Positions 61,480-64,000 of a stretch of DNA of 64,000 nt are shown here, piece by piece. Positions within the stretch are counted from its first letter, which is position 1. Each line of letters begins with the position of its first letter. The stretch covers positions 62,001-126,000 of the forward strand of contig NZ_JAGGJU010000007.1 of NCBI RefSeq assembly GCF_017873095.1, given 5' to 3'. The notes beneath the pieces are model-generated. The model ran no database searches. It saw nothing but the letters and a program-made list of their open reading frames with translations, and was not told where the DNA came from. Both the position numbers and the translations under genes were made by a program. Source of the stretch: Heterorhizobium halophytocola (GTDB taxonomy: Bacteria > Pseudomonadota > Alphaproteobacteria > Rhizobiales > Rhizobiaceae).

Positions 61480-62564
61480 CCGATTTCTTCAAGTCGTTCG
61501 GCCGCCGCGGCCTTTTCCTGCTCGATCCGGAAGTGGCGCATGGTCTGTCGCTGGCAGCGCTTCGCTCCGGCCTGCTGCCATCCTGCGACGTGCCGGTGGA
61601 TCCGAAGCTCAGGCAGACGGTCGCCGGCCTCACCTTTGCCAATCCGCTCGGCATCGCCGCCGGCTATGACAAGAACGCCGAGGTGCCGGACGCGCTGATG
61701 AAGCTCGGTTTCGGCTTTGCCGAGGTCGGTACGCTGACGCCGCGTCCGCAATCGGGCAATCCCAAGCCGCGGATCTTCCGGCTGGAGCGCGACGAGGCGG
61801 TGATCAACCGTCTCGGTTTCAACAATGAGGGCCATGCTGCCGCGCTCTCCCGCCTGCTTGCCCGCGGCCCGGGTGGATTGGTCGGCGTCAATATCGGCGC
61901 CAACAAGGACAGTGAAGACCGCATTGCCGACTATGTCGCCGGCATCCGCACCTTTTACGGTGTGGCGGGCTATTTCACCGCCAATATCTCGTCCCCCAAT
62001 ACGCCGGGCCTGCGCGACCTGCAGGCACGCGACAGCCTTGCCGCACTGTTGACGGCCGTGCTCGCGGCCCGCGACGAGGAGGCGGCGACGAGCGGCGTCA
62101 AGCGTCCGGTCTTCCTCAAGATCGCCCCCGATCTGACCGAGGAGGGGATGGACGACATCGCAGCGGTGGTGCTCGCCTCCAGCCTCGACGGGCTGATCGT
62201 TTCCAACACGACCTTGTCGCGCGAGGGCCTCGGCGACCAGCGCCAGGCCGGCGAGGCGGGTGGCATGTCGGGCAAGCCGCTGTTCGACAAGGCGACCGCG
62301 GTACTTGCCCGCATGCGCCACCGGGTTGGCAAGGATCTGCCGATCATCGGTGTCGGCGGCGTGCATTCGGTGGAGACGGCGCTCGACAAGATTCGTGCCG
62401 GCGCCGATCTCGTGCAGCTCTATTCCGCAATGGTCTACGAAGGGCCGGCGCTGCCGGGCCGCATCGTCAAGGGCATGTCCCGCCATCTGCAAGAGCAGGG
62501 CCTTTCATCGATCCGCGATCTGCGCGATAGCCGTCTCGACTACTGGCTTTCGGCAAAGGTCTGA
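61476..62564 (+). CDS. pyrD: Dihydroorotate dehydrogenase (quinone), class 2
   Basis: 362 residues. N-terminal membrane-association helix region (FFKSFGRRGLFLLDPEVAHG), NPLGIAAGYDKNAEV, NIGANKDSEDR, the catalytic Ser in ISSPNTPGLRDLQ and GVGGVHSVETALDKIRAGAD. FMN enzyme that passes electrons to ubiquinone. Translationally coupled to DUF952; its last 25 bases overlap the convergent MATE gene. Confidence 0.95.
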   Translation: MTDFFKSFGRRGLFLLDPEVAHGLSLAALRSGLLPSCDVPVDPKLRQTVAGLTFANPLGIAAGYDKNAEVPDALMKLGFGFAEVGTLTPRPQSGNPKPRIFRLERDEAVINRLGFNNEGHAAALSRLLARGPGGLVGVNIGANKDSEDRIADYVAGIRTFYGVAGYFTANISSPNTPGLRDLQARDSLAALLTAVLAARDEEAATSGVKRPVFLKIAPDLTEEGMDDIAAVVLASSLDGLIVSNTTLSREGLGDQRQAGEAGGMSGKPLFDKATAVLARMRHRVGKDLPIIGVGGVHSVETALDKIRAGADLVQLYSAMVYEGPALPGRIVKGMSRHLQEQGLSSIRDLRDSRLDYWLSAKV

Positions 62565-63892
62565 TCGAGCTTCGGCTTCAGCCGCAGCAGCAGGAAGATC
62601 CCGCGCATCGCCAGGAACAGGTTGAGCGCTGCCCACAGGCCGTGATTGCCGGCAAGCGGCACCAGGACGGCGAGGCTCAGCAGGAAGCCGACAAGCGCTG
62701 CCACCATCATGTTGCGCATCTCGACCGACCAGGTCGCGCCGATGAACACGCCGTCCATCTGGAAGGCGAGTGCGCCGGTCAGCGCCGTCAGCGCGGCCCA
62801 AGGCAGGTAGACATAGGCCGTGTCGCGCACCTCCGGCGCCGTCGTCAGCAGATCGATCACGGCATCGCCGAAGACGAGGAAAAAGGCGGTGGTGACCGCG
62901 GCCAGCGCAAACGACCAGATCGCCGTCAGCCGCACCGCGCGCACGAAACCCGCCCGGTAGTTGGCACCGATCGCCCGGCCGGTAATGGTTTCCGCGGCAT
63001 TGGCGAAACCGTCCAGATAATAGCCCGCCACGAGAAAGATGTTCATCAGGATCGCATTGGCCGCCAGAACGGTTGGCCCGAACCCCGTCCCGATCCGGGT
63101 GACGAGGGTAAAGGCTGCGAGTAGCGAAAACGAACGGACCAGGATATCGCGATTGAGCGAAAACAACCGCTTCAGCTGGGCGCCGTCGAAGATTTCGCGT
63201 AGCGTCGGCCTGGCTTCTCCGCGAAACTGGTAGAGCACCATGCCGAGGCCCGCGAGGAAGGCGGCCCCTTCGCCAAACAGCGTGCCCCAGGCGACGCCGG
63301 CAATCCCCCATTTGAGCGTCAGGCCCAGATAGATCGACAGCACGATATTCGTGCCGTTGAGGATTGCCTGCAGCAGCAATCCGTTTCGCCCCTGTCCGCG
63401 CCCGAGAATGAAGCCGAGCAGCGTGTAATTGGCAAGCGTCAGCGGCCCGGCGATGATCCGGATCGAGAAATAGGTGGTGGTCGCCACGGCCACCGCCCCG
63501 GTCGGTCCCATCAGCCAGAGGCCGAGCGGCAGCAGCAGCGGAGAAAGCGCCAGGATCGTCAGTCCGACGGCAATCGATAGCACCATCGAGCGCCAGAACA
63601 CTGCCTGCTGCTCGTGCCGGTCGCCCCGGCCATAGGCCTGCGCCGTCAGACCGGTGGTGGACGAGCGCAGGAAATTCAGGCTGGCGAAGATCAGGTCGAA
63701 CAGGGCCGCCCCGACCGCAAGGCCTGCAAGGGCCGCGGCCTCGCCGGTGCGCCCGGCCACGGCCGTGTCAGTCAGCCCGAGCAGCGGCGTGGTCAGGAAG
63801 CCGAGCGTCATCGGAATAGCGATCGACAGCACGAGCCGGTGGGTAACGGGAAATGCGCCGCCCGTCTGGCGGGCGCTGGCCGGGCTGTCCAT
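62540..63892 (-). CDS. MATE-family efflux transporter
   Basis: 450 residues from ATG 63892; an upstream in-frame ATG at 63988 would add 32 polar residues. Twelve hydrophobic segments in two similar halves; VLSIAIPMTLGFLTTPLLGL and TDTAVAGR are MATE landmarks, close to the DinF-type group. Exports cationic compounds with H+ or Na+. The C-terminus overlaps the end of pyrD tail-to-tail. After it, the last 108 bp of the window hold no further gene. Confidence 0.9.
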   Translation of the reverse strand: MDSPASARQTGGAFPVTHRLVLSIAIPMTLGFLTTPLLGLTDTAVAGRTGEAAALAGLAVGAALFDLIFASLNFLRSSTTGLTAQAYGRGDRHEQQAVFWRSMVLSIAVGLTILALSPLLLPLGLWLMGPTGAVAVATTTYFSIRIIAGPLTLANYTLLGFILGRGQGRNGLLLQAILNGTNIVLSIYLGLTLKWGIAGVAWGTLFGEGAAFLAGLGMVLYQFRGEARPTLREIFDGAQLKRLFSLNRDILVRSFSLLAAFTLVTRIGTGFGPTVLAANAILMNIFLVAGYYLDGFANAAETITGRAIGANYRAGFVRAVRLTAIWSFALAAVTTAFFLVFGDAVIDLLTTAPEVRDTAYVYLPWAALTALTGALAFQMDGVFIGATWSVEMRNMMVAALVGFLLSLAVLVPLAGNHGLWAALNLFLAMRGIFLLLRLKPKLDQTFAESQ

Positions 63893-64000
63893 CCCTTGGG
63901 TATCCTCTTGCGATGCTGACTGCAGGGCGGGAATCGCCTCAGTTGGATAGCACCATGGCCCAATAGGGACGTTTTGTGGAGCTGTCATAAGCGACGGCCA

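Noticed and set aside
1-64000. CRISPR arrays, insertion sequences, prophage or plasmid origins
   Set aside because: No regularly spaced repeats, transposase, recombinase or replication genes were seen on either strand.

Overview
The window reads as chromosomal DNA of a Rhizobiaceae alphaproteobacterium (Rhizobium / Agrobacterium / Allorhizobium type). The support is a high GC content, rhizobial core gene order (miaB-phoH-ybeY-corC-lnt, then a PraR/PhrR-type regulator, then metK-trmB; rpmH-rnpA-yidC-engB), a 44-residue L34 protein, the alphaproteobacterial pair Hsp20 + DUF1150, and many chemotaxis receptors. I found no transposase, integrase, prophage, plasmid replication gene or CRISPR array. 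The window contains about 61 protein genes and one tRNA gene.

Layout. 1-8.0 kb (+): RNA modification and envelope genes (miaB fragment, phoH, ybeY, corC, lnt), a Cro/CI-type regulator, metK and trmB. 8.0-14.7 kb: small heat-shock protein and DUF1150, nucleoside hydrolase, membrane chemoreceptor, ribokinase, rmuC. 14.9-18.2 kb (+): two tandem globin-coupled chemoreceptors. 18.4-20.6 kb (+): def-fmt-truA. 20.6-23.5 kb (-): membrane protein, dapE, dapD. 23.6-30.6 kb: LOG protein, EF-hand protein, HAD nucleotidase, DMT transporter, ogt, MFS exporter, argB. 30.9-33.9 kb (+): an extracytoplasmic sigma cassette (anti-sigma, sigma, second anti-sigma, fasciclin protein) lying between argB and engB. 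33.9-37.1 kb (-): engB, yidC, rnpA, rpmH. 37.4-43.4 kb: orphan histidine kinase, tRNA-Arg(ACG), a winged-helix/hydrolase fusion divergent from a cytochrome P450, and a proline-racemase homologue. 43.7-47.9 kb (+): a four-gene phosphorelay cluster. 48.0-52.6 kb: pyrC, DUF805, DUF3096, pyrE, fructokinase, SDR dehydrogenase. 52.7-56.2 kb (-): pgi, fadD. 56.4-60.5 kb (+): galE, ugd and a glycosyltransferase, an exopolysaccharide precursor set. 60.5-63.9 kb: exported protein, DUF952, pyrD, MATE exporter.

How the genes work together. Core functions include translation initiation (def/fmt), tRNA modification (miaB, trmB, truA), methyl-donor synthesis (metK), lysine/peptidoglycan precursors (dapD/dapE), pyrimidine synthesis (pyrC, pyrE and pyrD in three separate places), and sugar entry toward polysaccharide (frk, pgi, galE, ugd). 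The accessory layer is mostly signalling. The most novel-looking parts are the four-gene phosphorelay ending in a degenerate HD-GYP response regulator with a cysteine-free oxidoreductase-like periplasmic protein; the sigma factor flanked by two paralogous anti-sigma factors next to a fasciclin protein; the tandem globin chemoreceptors; and the regulator-hydrolase fusion opposite a P450. Several long dyads (near metK, between the globin receptors, upstream of the SDR gene, pgi and ugd) look like unannotated control sites.

All family calls come from reading translated sequence and motifs by eye; no database search was run.
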